A stretch of DNA of 64,000 nt from Tritrichomonas musculus (GCA_039105265.1 JAPFFF010000016.1:1674001-1738000), one strand, 5' to 3'. Positions 6,595-18,385 are shown, counted from the first letter of the stretch. Translations and numbers: made by a program. The notes: generated by a model from the sequence alone, not told the origin.

Positions 6595-8664
6595 TCAGTG
6601 TTGATAGCGGACTGGCGTGTTTGGTGTGTTTGGCGGCGGATCTCCACCGATGAAAACAGCACTCATATGACAACCTGCAACGCAGAAAGTGGCACCGCCT
6701 GTGATCGTCGTCTCTGCTGGCGAATAAACGTATTCGTCGCTTGGGCCACTGCTGAGGAGGAGTTGGCCATAACGGTTGTATCCACAGGCGAGGACTCTGC
6801 CTTCACGCGTCTCGAAAAGTGAATGACAATATCCGGCGTAGGCTGCCCTGACTTCATGACCAGAAAGTGACGAAATCACTGTGAAAGAGGGAACTTCACT
6901 TCTTCCTTGCTCAAAGCCGAGCTCGCCACGACTGTTTGATCCACGCCCAAAGACTCGGCCTTCACTGCTGACTGCCAGGCAGTGATCGTACGAGCCAGAC
7001 AGCCAGACGAATTTTTGGCCTGACAGTTCTGAAACCTCTGAAAATTTGAGGACGCAGCTTCCTGATTCGACGACTGCCGCGAAGACCCGCCCGCTCCAGC
7101 TCAGCGCAAAAACTGAATTGCTGAGGCAGGCAACCATCGTCGCCTTCTCGCCGCCAGGAAGAGAAACAGCATCGATGCGCGACGATGGCGAATTTGCGAC
7201 TGAGCTACGGTTGATGAAGATGACTTCACCGTCGGTGCAGATCGCAGCTGCATGATAATAACCGCCGAAAAGTGACACTGGTTCTTTGCTGCCGATGTCA
7301 AGAAAAACTGGGGTGCCTCCGTTTATTCCATAATCGCAGAAAACGAGCTGCCTCCCGCTCCCACAACTTTTTGTGAACATGTAGAGAGTGCCGCAATCAG
7401 TGCAGACAGCGGAAACAGGCGCCAGCGGACGCCCGCTGCTGTCATTCATCGAAAATTCTGAAAACTGACTGATGCCTGTCTTCGCGAGCGAGCCGCTGAT
7501 TCGGCCGTCGCTGTTGTCGCCAACTCCGATCAGAGAGCCGGAACGAGCGACAGATACCGAGTGTACGTAGTAGGCTGAGTAAGACAGGAGCGAAGACGGA
7601 TCCAGCTGCAAATTCTGAGGAGGGTGGATGACTGGATTATTATGCTTGTTTTTGCTGGTCGGGTTTTCGCCAATCTGACGGTGATCATCCCATCCGCCAA
7701 CGACGATATTTTCTGCGTATCGTTGAATGTGACGATAGAAACCGTTTCCTTCTCTTTCGTTTGACTTGGACGATTTTTGCCGTGAATCTTTCGTGCTGAA
7801 GTAGAAGCACTTCCTGATCTTGTTCCAGAGTGGGACTGTCATTTCACTCGGATTGAATTTGTCAATGAACTCTTTCAATCTGTCTTCACTCAAAAAGTCA
7901 AAATTGACCTCTTCATAGAAATAAATGTCATTCAAGCAGCCTTCCATTGAAAATTGGCACTTTTCTTCTTCTCCCTCATTTTTGCTCATGAATTTGTCAA
8001 TCAGGTCAAGAAGCCAGTCTTCGCTTTCAATCGTCAGCTTGGGGTTCTTCAAAATTGAATAAAAAACGGTCCTCGAAAGGTAAATTATTTGATCTGTATC
8101 AACCGAATATAATTTTGACGCAATATATTCAATAGTTTTACTCTGATTCCACATTTCTGCTGATTCTGAATTCACTTCGGTAAATGAAACAAAATCGAGT
8201 TTTTCGCGGATTTTCTTCTCAAAATTTTCTTCTTCTTCTTCATCTTCATCGTCAAAAAGTTCGTCAAGTTTCGTGAACATTTCTTTGTTTTTTAAAAGAA
8301 TTGAGATGATTTGCAGCTGAAAACGCTGTTCTTTGTCGATATCAATCGAGTTACCTTTACTGATCGATTCAAAAAGAGAAAATACTTCTTCACTCATTTT
8401 AGATAAATAGCTCTTTTCTGACTGATTAGTACAATTTTTGTTAGAAAAATGAATGGAAGTAATTGTTGGATCTGATTGATGAATTTGTGAAACATACGGA
8501 GAAATAAATTCGGCAAAGAGATTTTTCATTTTGACCTCGTGCTCTCCGAAAATAAATTTAAAATCATCTCCATAACTTTGATTTTGGACTAGGTTTTTTA
8601 ATCCTGCTGATGATAATATGAACGACTTTTTGCTCATAATAATATAACAATAAAATTTTGCCAT
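6595..8664 (-). CDS. BTB-like/RCC1-repeat protein, copy 1
   Basis: 689 aa, or 680 aa if the second ATG (8637, MSKKSFIL) is used. Residues about 33-75 (DDFKFIFGEHEVKMKNLFAE and the following S-P-Y-V-S) match the divergent BTB domain of trichomonad proteins. An acidic run (about 138-146) and a BACK-like helical region (about 175-250) follow. From about 350 to 680 there are some seven RCC1-type blades, such as HCLAVSSEGRVFGRGSNSRG and HSLFETREGRVLACGYNRYG. RCC1 propellers bind partner proteins or chromatin, and BTB domains dimerise or recruit cullin ligases; which applies here is unknown. The blade region is much richer in GC than the N-terminal half. This is the only long intact host gene in the unit. 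Confidence 0.85.
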   Translation of the reverse strand: MAKFYCYIIMSKKSFILSSAGLKNLVQNQSYGDDFKFIFGEHEVKMKNLFAEFISPYVSQIHQSDPTITSIHFSNKNCTNQSEKSYLSKMSEEVFSLFESISKGNSIDIDKEQRFQLQIISILLKNKEMFTKLDELFDDEDEEEEENFEKKIREKLDFVSFTEVNSESAEMWNQSKTIEYIASKLYSVDTDQIIYLSRTVFYSILKNPKLTIESEDWLLDLIDKFMSKNEGEEEKCQFSMEGCLNDIYFYEEVNFDFLSEDRLKEFIDKFNPSEMTVPLWNKIRKCFYFSTKDSRQKSSKSNEREGNGFYRHIQRYAENIVVGGWDDHRQIGENPTSKNKHNNPVIHPPQNLQLDPSSLLSYSAYYVHSVSVARSGSLIGVGDNSDGRISGSLAKTGISQFSEFSMNDSSGRPLAPVSAVCTDCGTLYMFTKSCGSGRQLVFCDYGINGGTPVFLDIGSKEPVSLFGGYYHAAAICTDGEVIFINRSSVANSPSSRIDAVSLPGGEKATMVACLSNSVFALSWSGRVFAAVVESGSCVLKFSEVSELSGQKFVWLSGSYDHCLAVSSEGRVFGRGSNSRGELGFEQGRSEVPSFTVISSLSGHEVRAAYAGYCHSLFETREGRVLACGYNRYGQLLLSSGPSDEYVYSPAETTITGGATFCVAGCHMSAVFIGGDPPPNTPNTPVRYQH

Positions 8665-9459
8665 ATTTTTTGTTCATTCAATTTTCATATCGAAGATTGT
8701 AACTTTCACAAATTATGATCGTAATCTTATACAATTTTTTTTTTAAAGAAAAAAGTAATTTCTCAATAACAATTTTATATAGTTCTATTTATTTTAAAAA
8801 TATATATTTCTATGTATCTACAGGAAGTCTTTCTAATATTTAGACACTTAATTTTTCAATTTAACCAATTAACCTGTTATTGATGTTATATAAATGATTG
8901 ATATCCATATATAATCTTTTACATAACATTTAGAGATATTTTTTACTTGAGTATCTAATTTTTCCTGATCTTAGACATTATAGAGATTGGAATGCTTGGT
9001 AATTTTTTTTTTAAAAAAAATAAATAAAAGAGTTTGCCGAAATAAATATCTTGAGTTTTCTTTAAGAAAATATGAAAAAAAAGATATTTAGAATTAGAGA
9101 GCTACAATTAGAATACCAATAATGATGTTGCAATTAGTATAACTGTAATAAAAGAGGAAGTAACAAGAATAACTGTTATAAAAGAGACCACAATGAGAGA
9201 GGATGAAAAGCTGGCAATGAAAATAATTGCAAAAAGGAAGGTTGTAAAGAGAATATCTGTATTAATGATGATTAATTAATGATAAGATCTTGTGAAAAAG
9301 GTATTTCCCTTTTGAAAATAAAAAACATTATTAAAAAAGGTTTTTTTTATGTGTATCAAAAATACGTTATTTTTCATACATTTCTAGGATTTTCCAAAAC
9401 ATGAACATAGTATGATTATAATCATTTTTATAAAGTAGGGTTTTTCTCATTACAGATAT
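8665..9459. other. AT-rich gap between RCC1 and BspA genes
   Basis: No supported gene. It is the upstream region of the RCC1 gene and holds poly-T/poly-A runs. An 18-bp near-repeat, ATAACTGTAATAAAAGAG and ATAACTGTTATAAAAGAG, lies at about 9137-9187 within an open stretch with no clear start. The same gap recurs in all four copies (17571-18365, 26475-27269, 35379-36173). Confidence 0.6.
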
Positions 9460-9479
9460 TCAAATTCCATTCTCTCTCA

Positions 9480-10742
9480 TTGAATCCTCCCTCATTGCAA
9501 ATTTTCTCATTCAGCATTAATATTCATCATGAATCTTCAAAAGATGCCTTTAACGAATGCCCAAATATTAAAGAAATTACAATGAATCCATATAAAACTC
9601 AGTTTGAATCAAATAATTTCAAATGCTTTCCATCTCTCAATCATTTGATATTTGATTCATCAATCACTTCAATCAGAAAAAGTGATTTTAATTACTTCAA
9701 TTCTTTTACTATAATTTCAATTCCAACATCAGTGAAATCTATCGAAATGGGAGCATTCCAAGATTGCACATCACTGACAAGAGTTATGATTCCAGAGTCA
9801 GTTACAGTTATTAACAATAATGCGTTTCAAGGATGCTCTAGTTTACCAGAAATCATTATTCCATCGAGTGTTAAGAGTATTGGCCAAAAAGCATTTTGTG
9901 GATGCAAATCATTGAAGAAAGTAACAATTTTAGGATCTATTGAAACAATTCAAGATAACACCTTTCAAGGATGTTCTAGTTTATCCGAAATCACGATTCC
10001 TTCCAATGTTAAGATTATTGGAAAAGACGCATTTCGTGAATGTACATCAATGACAAAATTTACGATTCCAGAATCAGTTACAATAATTAAAAATAATGCA
10101 TTTCAAGGATGCTCTAGTTTATCAGAAATCATAATTCCTTCCTCTATAACATCAATTGGAGATTATGCATTTGCTTCCTGTTCATCACTGAGTCAAATTA
10201 TGATTACTTCTTCTATGGTATCAAATGGAAATCATTCATTCCATGATTGTAATGAAATCTCAACAAATTTTAATTATACAGGTTCAATACAAACGTATAT
10301 AATTCCAATAAAAGGTATATATAATATTAAATCTGTTGTAGCTTCTGGTTCAGGAGGGAATACACCCTATACTTGCTATTCTAGTACTGAAGGTAAAGGA
10401 GCTGAAATCACAGGTAAGTTTTCTTTTGATACAGGTGATATAATTGACATAATTGTTGGTGGACAAGGTAAAAAGACATGCACGAATACAACAAAAATAG
10501 GGACTGGATGTGGTGGTCGAGGAGGAGGCACTTTTATATTCAAAAGAATTAAATCAATAACCAACAGTCGATATCAGTTCACCAAAAATCAAATTCACTA
10601 TGAAACTCTTCTCGTTGCTGCAGGAGGAGGGGGAGCAGAGGACACTTCTTATCATCACTTCTATTACTTCTATCATTTCTATCAATTTTATCACTTTCAC
10701 TTTCATTACTTTCATATTCTATGTATTCTTTTTTGGTTTTGA
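9480..10742 (+). pseudogene. BspA-type LRR gene with glycine-rich domain, 5' truncated, copy 1
   Basis: The open frame lacks an ATG at its 5' end; the first in-frame ATG is at 9582. About seven 23-residue BspA repeats follow (for example SVTVINNNAFQGCSSLPEI), then a region with IVGGQG, CGGRGGG and LLVAAGGGGA that resembles the ALK/LTK-type glycine-rich domain found in trichomonad surface proteins. No signal peptide remains. After about 10640 the frame runs into tyrosine- and histidine-rich nonsense, the antisense of an ankyrin gene fragment. BspA proteins are candidate surface adhesins, but this copy lacks both ends and is probably not functional. Confidence 0.75.
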
Positions 10743-10985
10743 TTGTCGATCAACATGAGATTCTTCCAACTGGTGAATGATTTCGGAATTACCGCCATGA
10801 ATTGCATATTGCCACAATGAAGATGTTAATGCAGCTTTTTTTGTTCATAAATATTGAAATATTTGAGTTGAACCGAAGAATGCTGCATATTGTATTAACG
10901 TAGGACATCCATTTTCAATTAAAAACGAATTAGTCTCAAATATTGAAAATTTATTTTTGAAATCAAGTGGTAATTTAGCAATGAC
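10640..10985 (-). pseudogene. Ankyrin (DUF3447-type) gene fragment, copy 1
   Basis: The minus strand reads LPLDFKNKFSIFETNSFLI, then NGCPTLIQYAAFFGSTQIF, a stop codon (TGA after FQYL), then LTSSLWQYAIHGGNSEIIH. These are hallmarks of the large T. vaginalis ankyrin family with a DUF3447 N-terminal region. After a 1-nt frame change it continues into an acidic linker (EYIEYESNESESDKIDRND). Neither end of the gene is present. The fragment lies head-on against the BspA remnant, so the junction at about 10640 is an old rearrangement shared by all copies. Confidence 0.75.
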
Positions 10986-11006
10986 TGGAAACTATCCATC
11001 TGAGTA

Positions 11007-11300
11007 TCAGATTAAATGAAAGATAGATACTGTCCATCTGTATATTCGTGAAGTGCCAAGACAATAACTTAATATTGTCCATTGAATGGACATTCTAAAT
11101 GTTTGTTCGTCATCTTCTTTGTGCATCTGGCCATGAGTGACTGTGCTGGTCATCTTGATAGTTTGATCTGGTAGAATGAATTTTCTGCTTCCTACAACAG
11201 AGAGGAGGAGTTCAACGAGCTTCTCAATGATTGATATTATATGCTGTATTAATGGACAAAATTGTCGTCTTGATAAATGTAAAAAAAAAAAAAAAAACAT
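11007..11300 (-). other. Weak open frame, copy 1
   Basis: A 97-codon frame that begins in a poly-A tract (read as phenylalanines). The middle (LVELLLSVVGSRKFI, then DDEQTFRMSIQWTIL) looks helical and faintly recalls the helical part of UBR ligases, which would fit the relic next to it. The evidence is thin. The frame also occurs at 19913-20206 and 28817-29110. Confidence 0.2.
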
Positions 11301-11359
11301 TATTTATCTTAAAAAAAGTCACTGTCGTTTAAAATGATTTTTTTTTTCAAGATAAATAA
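11300..11359. repeat. Inverted repeat, TTATTTATCTT arms
   Basis: An 11-bp arm at 11300-11310 pairs with 11349-11359, extended by facing A and T runs around a loop containing CACTGTCG. Copies 2 to 4 have it too (near 20206, 29110 and 40946). It could be a miniature element or a cruciform-forming site. Confidence 0.7.
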
Positions 11360-11557
11360 TTAAAAAACAATTTAAATGTTTTAAAAAGATTTTTTACATT
11401 CATCAAAGGCTGTTTTTTCCCCATTTTTTTAAAATATGCTCAATTTGATATACTATATTAATATAAAAATTATTAGGTTAATTTTTTTTATTCGAAATGA
11501 ACTGAATTAGTCCAAGATCCTGACAAAATTTCATCAATTATTTCTTCAACGATTGAC

Positions 11558-12749
11558 TCATTCAAGTATAAAAGGACGAAGAACATAAATTTTATTGAAC
11601 TCAATGTCGTCAATTATAACTTGTGAAGCATCATCTCCATTCAATTTCAAAAACACAGAAAAAGAGCCATTGAAATCATCATCTAAAAACCTGCTAAGTA
11701 TTATGTACTTCTCAGTATTGCCTGGAGATGAACTAGGCTTCTTTAAAACAGTTTTTCCTGTCAAGAGACATAAATGGACCTCACAATCATTTGATTCCAA
11801 AATTGGTGCCGAGAAAGGTGGCTGAATGAAATTCAAGTAATTAATAAAGGAGAACATTGGCAACGTCATTTCATCACCATCATTATTGTTATCGTAATCG
11901 TTGTTGTTATTGCTATTGAATGTTTTATGTACGTTGTAATGCCTGCAAAGATTTGATGGACTTAGAATGACATCCCAATCAATGAATTCGTTTTTAGATA
12001 TCGAATTCTCGTTTTCATTTTTCGTGATTTTGTATCCTCTAGCGAAGTGGTCGAAAATAGCAGCACAACGCAGAAACTGGAGCCATTTATAATTGCTGTC
12101 TAGATCATCTTTAAAGTTGAAAATGAAATCATCAGAATCAAAAGTGTCAAGTTCAACATTTTTTTCAATAAGAACAGATGCAACGTAAAACATCATGAGA
12201 AGTGAATTGATTTGTATTTCTTCCCATTTTATCATTCACAAATATTCGTGCAAATTCAGTACTAACGTCATCATCAGCATCGTCGTTAAGATGATTTCCT
12301 CTTAAAATAAAAGAGAGCATTCGTGCAAAATTGTCAACTTGGCTTTGGCGCTCTGAATTCGATTCGCCTATCTTCGGTTTCAAATTTAGAGTGGATTCAG
12401 AATCAATTATTTCAGACACTTCTTTTCGCATCACATGCCAAATGCACAAATAAATATTTCTCAGAGTCATTTGTGTTATAACATCATCCAAGCATCCTGG
12501 GTTTGATCTGTGTCTCATTTCGAGAATTTCAATCTGAGAAGCTAAAGAAAAAAGTGCAAATTTGACATCGTTGTAATATGCTTTTTCATCGAATATTCCA
12601 GCAATAATCGGAATAGAAGAGTTACGAGGGCAACGATCAAAAGGACAATAGAATTTGCCCGTATGAATGCATTTTGAATGAATAGGATTCAGACAAATAC
12701 GAACACAATTTAAAAATTGTTTAAGACTTAGGAATTTCAGAAAAATCAT
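11558..12749 (-). pseudogene. UBR/N-recognin E3 ligase relic, copy 1
   Basis: Two overlapping frames (11558-12235 and 12165-12749) show one gene split by a frameshift. The upstream frame carries the second half of a RING-like motif (IHSKCIHTGKFYCPFDRC, then RNSSIP), as in the RING-H2 of UBR ligases. The downstream frame has WLQFLRCAAIF and, near its end, EVHLCLLTGKTVLKK, then FLDDDFNGSFSVFL, then VLRPFIL, the layout of the UBR C-terminal domain (CLLCG... then RGxPLxL). UBR ligases recognise N-degrons and ubiquitinate the substrate. The UBR box and the whole N-terminal part are missing, cut at the junction with BspA sequence near 12752. Family assignment is from pattern and is moderately sure. 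Confidence 0.55.
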
Positions 12750-12753
12750 CAAC

Positions 12754-15150
12754 GTTATCCAAAAAGATACACATACTCTAACTTTTACAGGAAATGGTAG
12801 AACAGGCGATTACAATGATTGGATAAATTGGTATTATTCCCCTCGGCGCGCCCATGCAGACTCTATAGAAACGATAATTGTTAATGATGGTGTGACATAT
12901 CTTGGAAATTATATATTTGATTACATGCATAAAGCAACTCAGATCAACATTCCACAATCAGTTACCTCTTTTGGCAACAATGTTTTCCAAAATTGTTATT
13001 CACTTAAAACCGTTACATTTCCATCCACCATAACCTCTTTACCAAAATGCTTTTTTGCATTCTGTAATTCATTAGAATCTTTCACGATAGATGATAAAAT
13101 AGAAATAATAGGTGAAGGCTGTTTTTTAGATTGTTCAAATTTACCATCAATAAAAATACCAGATTCAGTCACAGCCATTGAATATAAAGCATTTGCTGGT
13201 TGTTCATCTTTAACGTATTTTACATTTCCAGAATCGTGTCTAACTTTAGGTGGCAGTGTTTTAGAATCCTGCATTCAAATGACATCTGTTAAGTTACCAT
13301 CACAAATAACTGAAATTCCATCAAGATTTTTCCATAATAATAAATTATTGCCTAATGTAGAAATACCTGAAACTGTTGAAAAAATTGGCGAAAATTGTTT
13401 TTCTAAATGTTTTTCTTTAGAGCCACTTTTGATACCATCAAAAGTGACATTTTTTGGAACAAATGCTTTTTCTGAGAACACTTTTTCATCATTCAATATA
13501 CAAAATAACGTACATTCTATCAATCTCGGTTGTTTTGAAAATTGTGAACAGTTACTGTCAATCGTTTTACATAACAATTTAACGGTCATTAAAAATTATT
13601 GCTTCAATAATTGTTACAAATTAGAAACCGTTATTTTCCCTCAATCAGTTTAACATCATTGAAAATTCTGTGTTTTATCAATGCTCTGTTCTAGACAAAG
13701 TTATTTTTCCTTATAACTTGACGAGCATTGGATCTGAAAGCTTTTTGAATTGCTTTGAATTAAAGTCAATTATAATTCCAGATAGTTGCACTTTTATTGG
13801 CGACAGATGTTTTCATGATTGCAATAAGTTGAGTTCTGTTAAATAATCTGTAAATCTTAGATCATTAAATTACCAAACTTTTGTTGATTGTTGAATTCCC
13901 GCCAAATTTGAATTATATTGGTAGTGAATGCTATGCAAGTTGTGCCAAATTGGATAATATTTCATTGCCAAAAACATTGAATCAAATTGAATCAGCTGCT
14001 TCTCGTAATTGTAAATCATTGACTTCAATTGTCATTCCATTCAATGTTTCAACAATTTCCAATTACTGTTTTTCAAAATGTACAAGTTTGGCTTCAATTG
14101 AGGTTGAGAAAGGCGTTAAAGAAATTGGACCACGTGCATTTGAAGAGAGTAATTCATTTACTTCAATTGCTATTCCAGAAGGTGTCATAAAATTCGGTGA
14201 ATATTGCTTTAGATTGTGTACTTCTTTGGTTAACATTGAAACTCCTGAAGGTGTTCAAAAATTTGATAACGGAGCATTTATGGACAATCCTTCATTGGAC
14301 AAACTTTACATTCCAAACAGCACAACAAGCATTGGTAATGAGCTATGTCAAAGTTGCACTTATTTGAAGTCAGTTACATTGAGTTGCAATTTGAAAATCA
14401 TTCCGTATTCTGCTTTTCGTTATTGCAATTTTTTGGTTGATATTGAATTGCCAAATTTGATAACAATCATTGAAGGTTATGATTTTGAATTCTGCACATC
14501 ATTGCCATCATCAAAACTGCCTGAATCAATAGAAAGAATTGATCAAGATGCATTTAAAAATTGTGAAAAAATTGAAAGAATAATTATTCCACAAAAAGTG
14601 ACAAAAATTGAATACGAAACTTTTCTTTCTTGTTTTTCATTGGCATCAATAAAATTGCCTGATAATGTGACAGCAATTGGACCTGGTGCTTTTAAAAACG
14701 ATTATGAATTAATTGAGATTAATTGGCCAACTAACCTAACAAAAATTGAATACAGAGTCTTTGAAAATTGTTATTCATTTCCTCCAATTATCTTTCAAAA
14801 TAAGCTTATCGAAATTGGTTCCAATGCATTTACTAATTGCATTCGATTGGGGTCAGTTCGGTTACCAGAAAGTCTTGTGAAAATTGAGGACGGAGCCTTT
14901 TATTTGTGTCGGTTATTACGGTCAATTGAAATTCCTCCAAAAGTTGAAGGAATTCCAACATCTGCATTTCAAGACTGCAACAATCTAAAGACTGTTAGAA
15001 TGAACGATAATATTTCATATATTAACAGCCATGCATTTCATTTGTGCTATAGTTTGCGATCAATCAAAATTCCTAAAAAATGCTCTGTTGTTTCTAGTTA
15101 CGCTTTTTCACAGTGCCATCACATCTCAATAGTTGTTCTTCAAGAAGGTC
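12754..15150 (+). pseudogene. Second BspA-type LRR gene, broken, copy 1
   Basis: It opens with a typical BspA N-terminal block (THTLTFTGNGRTGDY, then W, then VNDGVTYLG) but has no ATG or signal sequence; the frame begins in UBR-derived sequence. LRRs run to 13653, where the frame shifts (1 extra base near 13650). They continue as SIIIPDSCTFIGDRCF to a stop near 13845 and resume at about 13881 for roughly 420 residues, up to VVLQEGLT. Apart from the breaks, the repeats are well kept (ILE-P-x-x-V-x-x-I-x-x-x-A/C-F-x-x-C). The 3' end is cut by the palindromic element at 15153. Confidence 0.8.
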
Positions 15151-15152
15151 TC

Positions 15153-15284
15153 ACTGTATCATGTAAAAATATAAAAATTATGTAAAAATATGTAAAAATT
15201 ATGTAAAAATATAAAAAGATTAAAAATAATTTTAATCTGAGAAAATGCAAATTATTATGTAAAAATATTTTTACATGATACAGT
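15153..15284. mobile_element. Palindromic MITE-like element, copy 1
   Basis: The 20-bp arms (ACTGTATCATGTAAAAATAT at 15153-15172 and its complement at 15265-15284) match exactly. Between them lie three or four short ATGTAAAAAT repeats and an inner hairpin, AGATTAAAA/TTTTAATCT. It is 132 bp with no coding capacity. It replaces the 3' end of the BspA gene and lies 31 bp before the unit boundary. No target duplication is visible, so it could also be a fold-back repeat grown in place. Confidence 0.6.
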
Positions 15285-15352
15285 TTTATTACATCAGAAA
15301 AATGGATCAATTATCGATATCGAAAATCGAGACTTAACGAGCCTACTCTCAC

Positions 15353-15386
<34 letters not shown>

Positions 15387-15504
15387 AACATTAAAATGAA
15401 AATGAAACTAAAAATATCGTAACAAAAGTGAAGCAGGTGCATTTCATATTTTAATAAGATAATCAATCAAGTTTTGAATTAATTTTATTTTAATTATAAA
15501 TTGC

Positions 15505-17570
15505 TCAGTGTTGATAGCGGACTGGCGTGTTTGGTGTGTTTGGCGGCGGATCTCCACCGATGAAAACAGCACTCATATACAACCTGCAACGCAGAATGTG
15601 GCACCGCCTGTGATCGTCGTCTCTGCTGGCGAATAAACGTTTTCGTCGCTTGGGCCACTGCTGAGGAGGAGTTGGCCATAATAGTTGTATCCACAGGCGA
15701 GGACTCTGCCTTCACGCGTCTCGAAAAGTGAATGATAACATCCGGCGTAGGCTGCCCTGACTTCCTGACCAGAAAGTGACGAAATCACTGTGAAAGAGGG
15801 AACTTCACTTCTTCCTTGCTCAAAGCCGAGCTGGCCATGACTGTTTGATCCACGCCCAAAGACTCGGCCTTCACTGCTGACTGCCAGGCAGTGATCGTAC
15901 GAGCCAGACAGCCAGACGAATTTTTGGCCTGACAGTTCTGAAACCTCTGAAAATTTGAGGACGCAGCTTCCTGATTCGACGACTGCCGCGAAGACCCGCC
16001 CGCTCCAGCTCAGCGCAAAAACTGATTTGTCGAGGCAGGCAACCATCGTCGCCTTCTCGCCGCCAGGAAGAGAAACAGCATCGATGCGCGACGATGGCGA
16101 ATTTGCGACTGAGCTACGGTTGATGAAGATGACTTCACCGTCGGTGCAGATCGCAGCTGCATGACAATAACCGCCGAAAAGTGACACTGGTTCTTTGCTG
16201 CCGATGTCAAGAAAAACTGGGGTGCCTCCGTTTATTCCATAATCGCAGAAAACGAGCTGCCTCCCGCTCCCACAACTTTTTGTGAACATGTAGAGAGTGC
16301 CGCAATCAGTGCAGACAGCGGAAACAGGCGCCAGCGGACGCCCGCTGCTGTCATTCATCGAAAATTCTGAAAACTGACTGATGCCTGTCTTCGCGAGCGA
16401 GCCGCTGATTCGGCCGTCGTTGTTGTAGCCAACTCCGATCAGAGAGCCGGAACGAGTGACAGAAACCGAGTGCATGTAGTAGGCTGAGTAAGACAGGAGC
16501 GAAGACGGATCCAGCTGCAAATTCTGAGGAGGGTGGATGACTGCATTATTATGCTTGTTTTTGCTGGGGTTTTCGCCAATCTGACGGTATTCATCATATC
16601 CGCCAACGACGATATTTTCAGCGTATCGTTGAATGTGACGATAGAAACCGTTTCCTTCTCTTTCGTTTGACTTGGACGATTTTTGCCGTGAATCTTTCGT
16701 GCTGAAGTAGAAGCACTTCCTGATCTTGTTCCAGAGTGGGACTGTCATTTCACTCGGATTGAATTTGTCAATGAACTCTTTCAATCTGTCTTCACTCAAA
16801 AAGTCAAAATTGACCTCTTCATAGAAATAAATGTCATTCAAGCAGCCTTCCATTGAAAATTGGCACTTTTCTTCTTCTCCCTCATTTTTGCTCATGAATT
16901 TGTCAATCAGGTCAAGAAGCCAGTCTTCGCTTTCAATCGTCAGCTTGGGGTTCTTCAAAATTGAATAAAAAACGGTCCTCGAAAGGTAAATTATTTGATC
17001 TGTATCAACCGAATATAATTTTGACGCAATATATTCAATAGTTTTACTCTGATTCCACATTTCTGCTGATTCTGAATTCACTTCGGTAAATGAAACAAAA
17101 TCGAGTTTTTCGCGGATTTTCTTCTCAAAATTTTCTTCTTCTTCTTCATCTTCATCGTCAAAAAGTTCGTCAAGTTTCGTGAACATTTCTTTGTTTTTTA
17201 AAAGAATTGAGATGATTTGCAGCTGAAAACGCTGTTCTTTGTCGATATCAATCGAGTTACCTTTACTGATCGATTCAAAAAGAGAAAATACTTCTTCACT
17301 CATTTTAGATAAATAGCTCTTTTCTGACTGATTAGTACAATTTTTGTTAGAAAAATGAATGGAAGTAATTGTTGGATCTGATTGATGAATTTGTGAAACA
17401 TACGGAGAAATAAATTCTGCAAAGAGATTTTTCATTTTGACCTCGTGCTCTCCGAAAATAAATTTAAAATCATCTCCATAACTTTGATTTTGGACTAGGT
17501 TTTTTAATCCTGCTGATGATAATATGAACGACTTTTTGCTCATAATAATATAACAATAAAATTTTGCCAT
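15505..17570 (-). pseudogene. BTB-like/RCC1-repeat protein, copy 2, frameshifted C terminus
   Basis: The open frame covers 15573-17570 (665 aa). The reading frame changes in the last RCC1 blade: the sequence near 15576 is shorter by one or two bases than in the other copies, so the protein ends CVAGCI and the last 24 or so residues are lost. The region homologous to the normal stop is at 15505. The rest matches copies 3 and 4, including GGYDEYRQIGENPSKNK, where copy 1 has GGWDDHRQIGENPTSKNK. It may still fold if the last blade is dispensable. Confidence 0.75.
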
Positions 17571-18385
17571 ATTTTTTGTTCATTCAATTTTCATATCGAA
17601 GATTGTAACTTTCACAAATTATGATCGTAATCTTATACAATTTTTTTTTTAAAGAAAAAAGTAATTTCTCAATAACAATTTTATATAGTTCTATTTATTT
17701 TAAAAATATATATTTCTATGTATCTACAGGAAGTCTTTCTAATATTTAGACACTTAATTTTTCAATTTAACCAATTAACATGTTATTGATGTTATATAAA
17801 TGATTGATATCCATATATAATCTTTTACATAACATTTAGAGATATTTTTTACTTGAGTATCTAATTTTTCCTGATCTTAGACATTATAGAGATTGGAATG
17901 CTTGGTAATTTTTTTTTTAAAAAAAATAAATAAAAGAGTTTGCCGAAATAAATATCTTGAGTTTTCTTTAAGAAAATATGAAAAAAAGATATTTAGAATT
18001 AGAGAGCTACAATTAGAATACCAATAATGATGTTGCAATTAGTATAACTGTAATAAAAGAGGAAGTAACAAGAATAACTGTTATAAAAGAGACCACAATG
18101 AGAGAGGATGAAAAGCTGGTAATGAAAATAATTGCAAAAAGGAAGGTTGTAAAGAGAATATCTGTATTAATGATGATTAATTAATGATAAGATCTTGTGA
18201 AAAAGGTATTTCCCTTTTGAAAATAAAAAACATTATTAAAAAAAGGTTTTTTTTATGTGTATCAAAAATACGTTATTTTTCATACATTTCTAGGATTTTC
18301 CAAAACATGAACATAGTATGATTATAATCATTTTTATAAAGTAGGGTTTTTCTCATTACAGATATTCAAATTCCATTCTCTCTCA

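Larger units (their letters stand above)
6405..15315. repeat. Tandem 8.9-kb unit, copy 1
   Basis: The unit starts at GATATCGAAAATCGAG, where similarity to the other copies begins, and is 8911 bp long. Next comes a variable AAAT microsatellite (about 6441-6472), then the BTB-RCC1 gene, two BspA-type remnants, an ankyrin fragment, a UBR-type relic and a terminal palindrome. Copy 1 differs most from the others in the RCC1 domain. Confidence 0.97.

Noticed and set aside
6598-7301. Several open frames antisense or out of frame to the RCC1 gene, repeated in every unit
   Set aside because: Shadows of the GC-rich RCC1 half; no independent support.
12775-12790. CTAACTTTTACAG, a possible 3' splice site
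   Set aside because: It lies inside the conserved BspA N-terminal block (THTLTFTGNG), which is coding.
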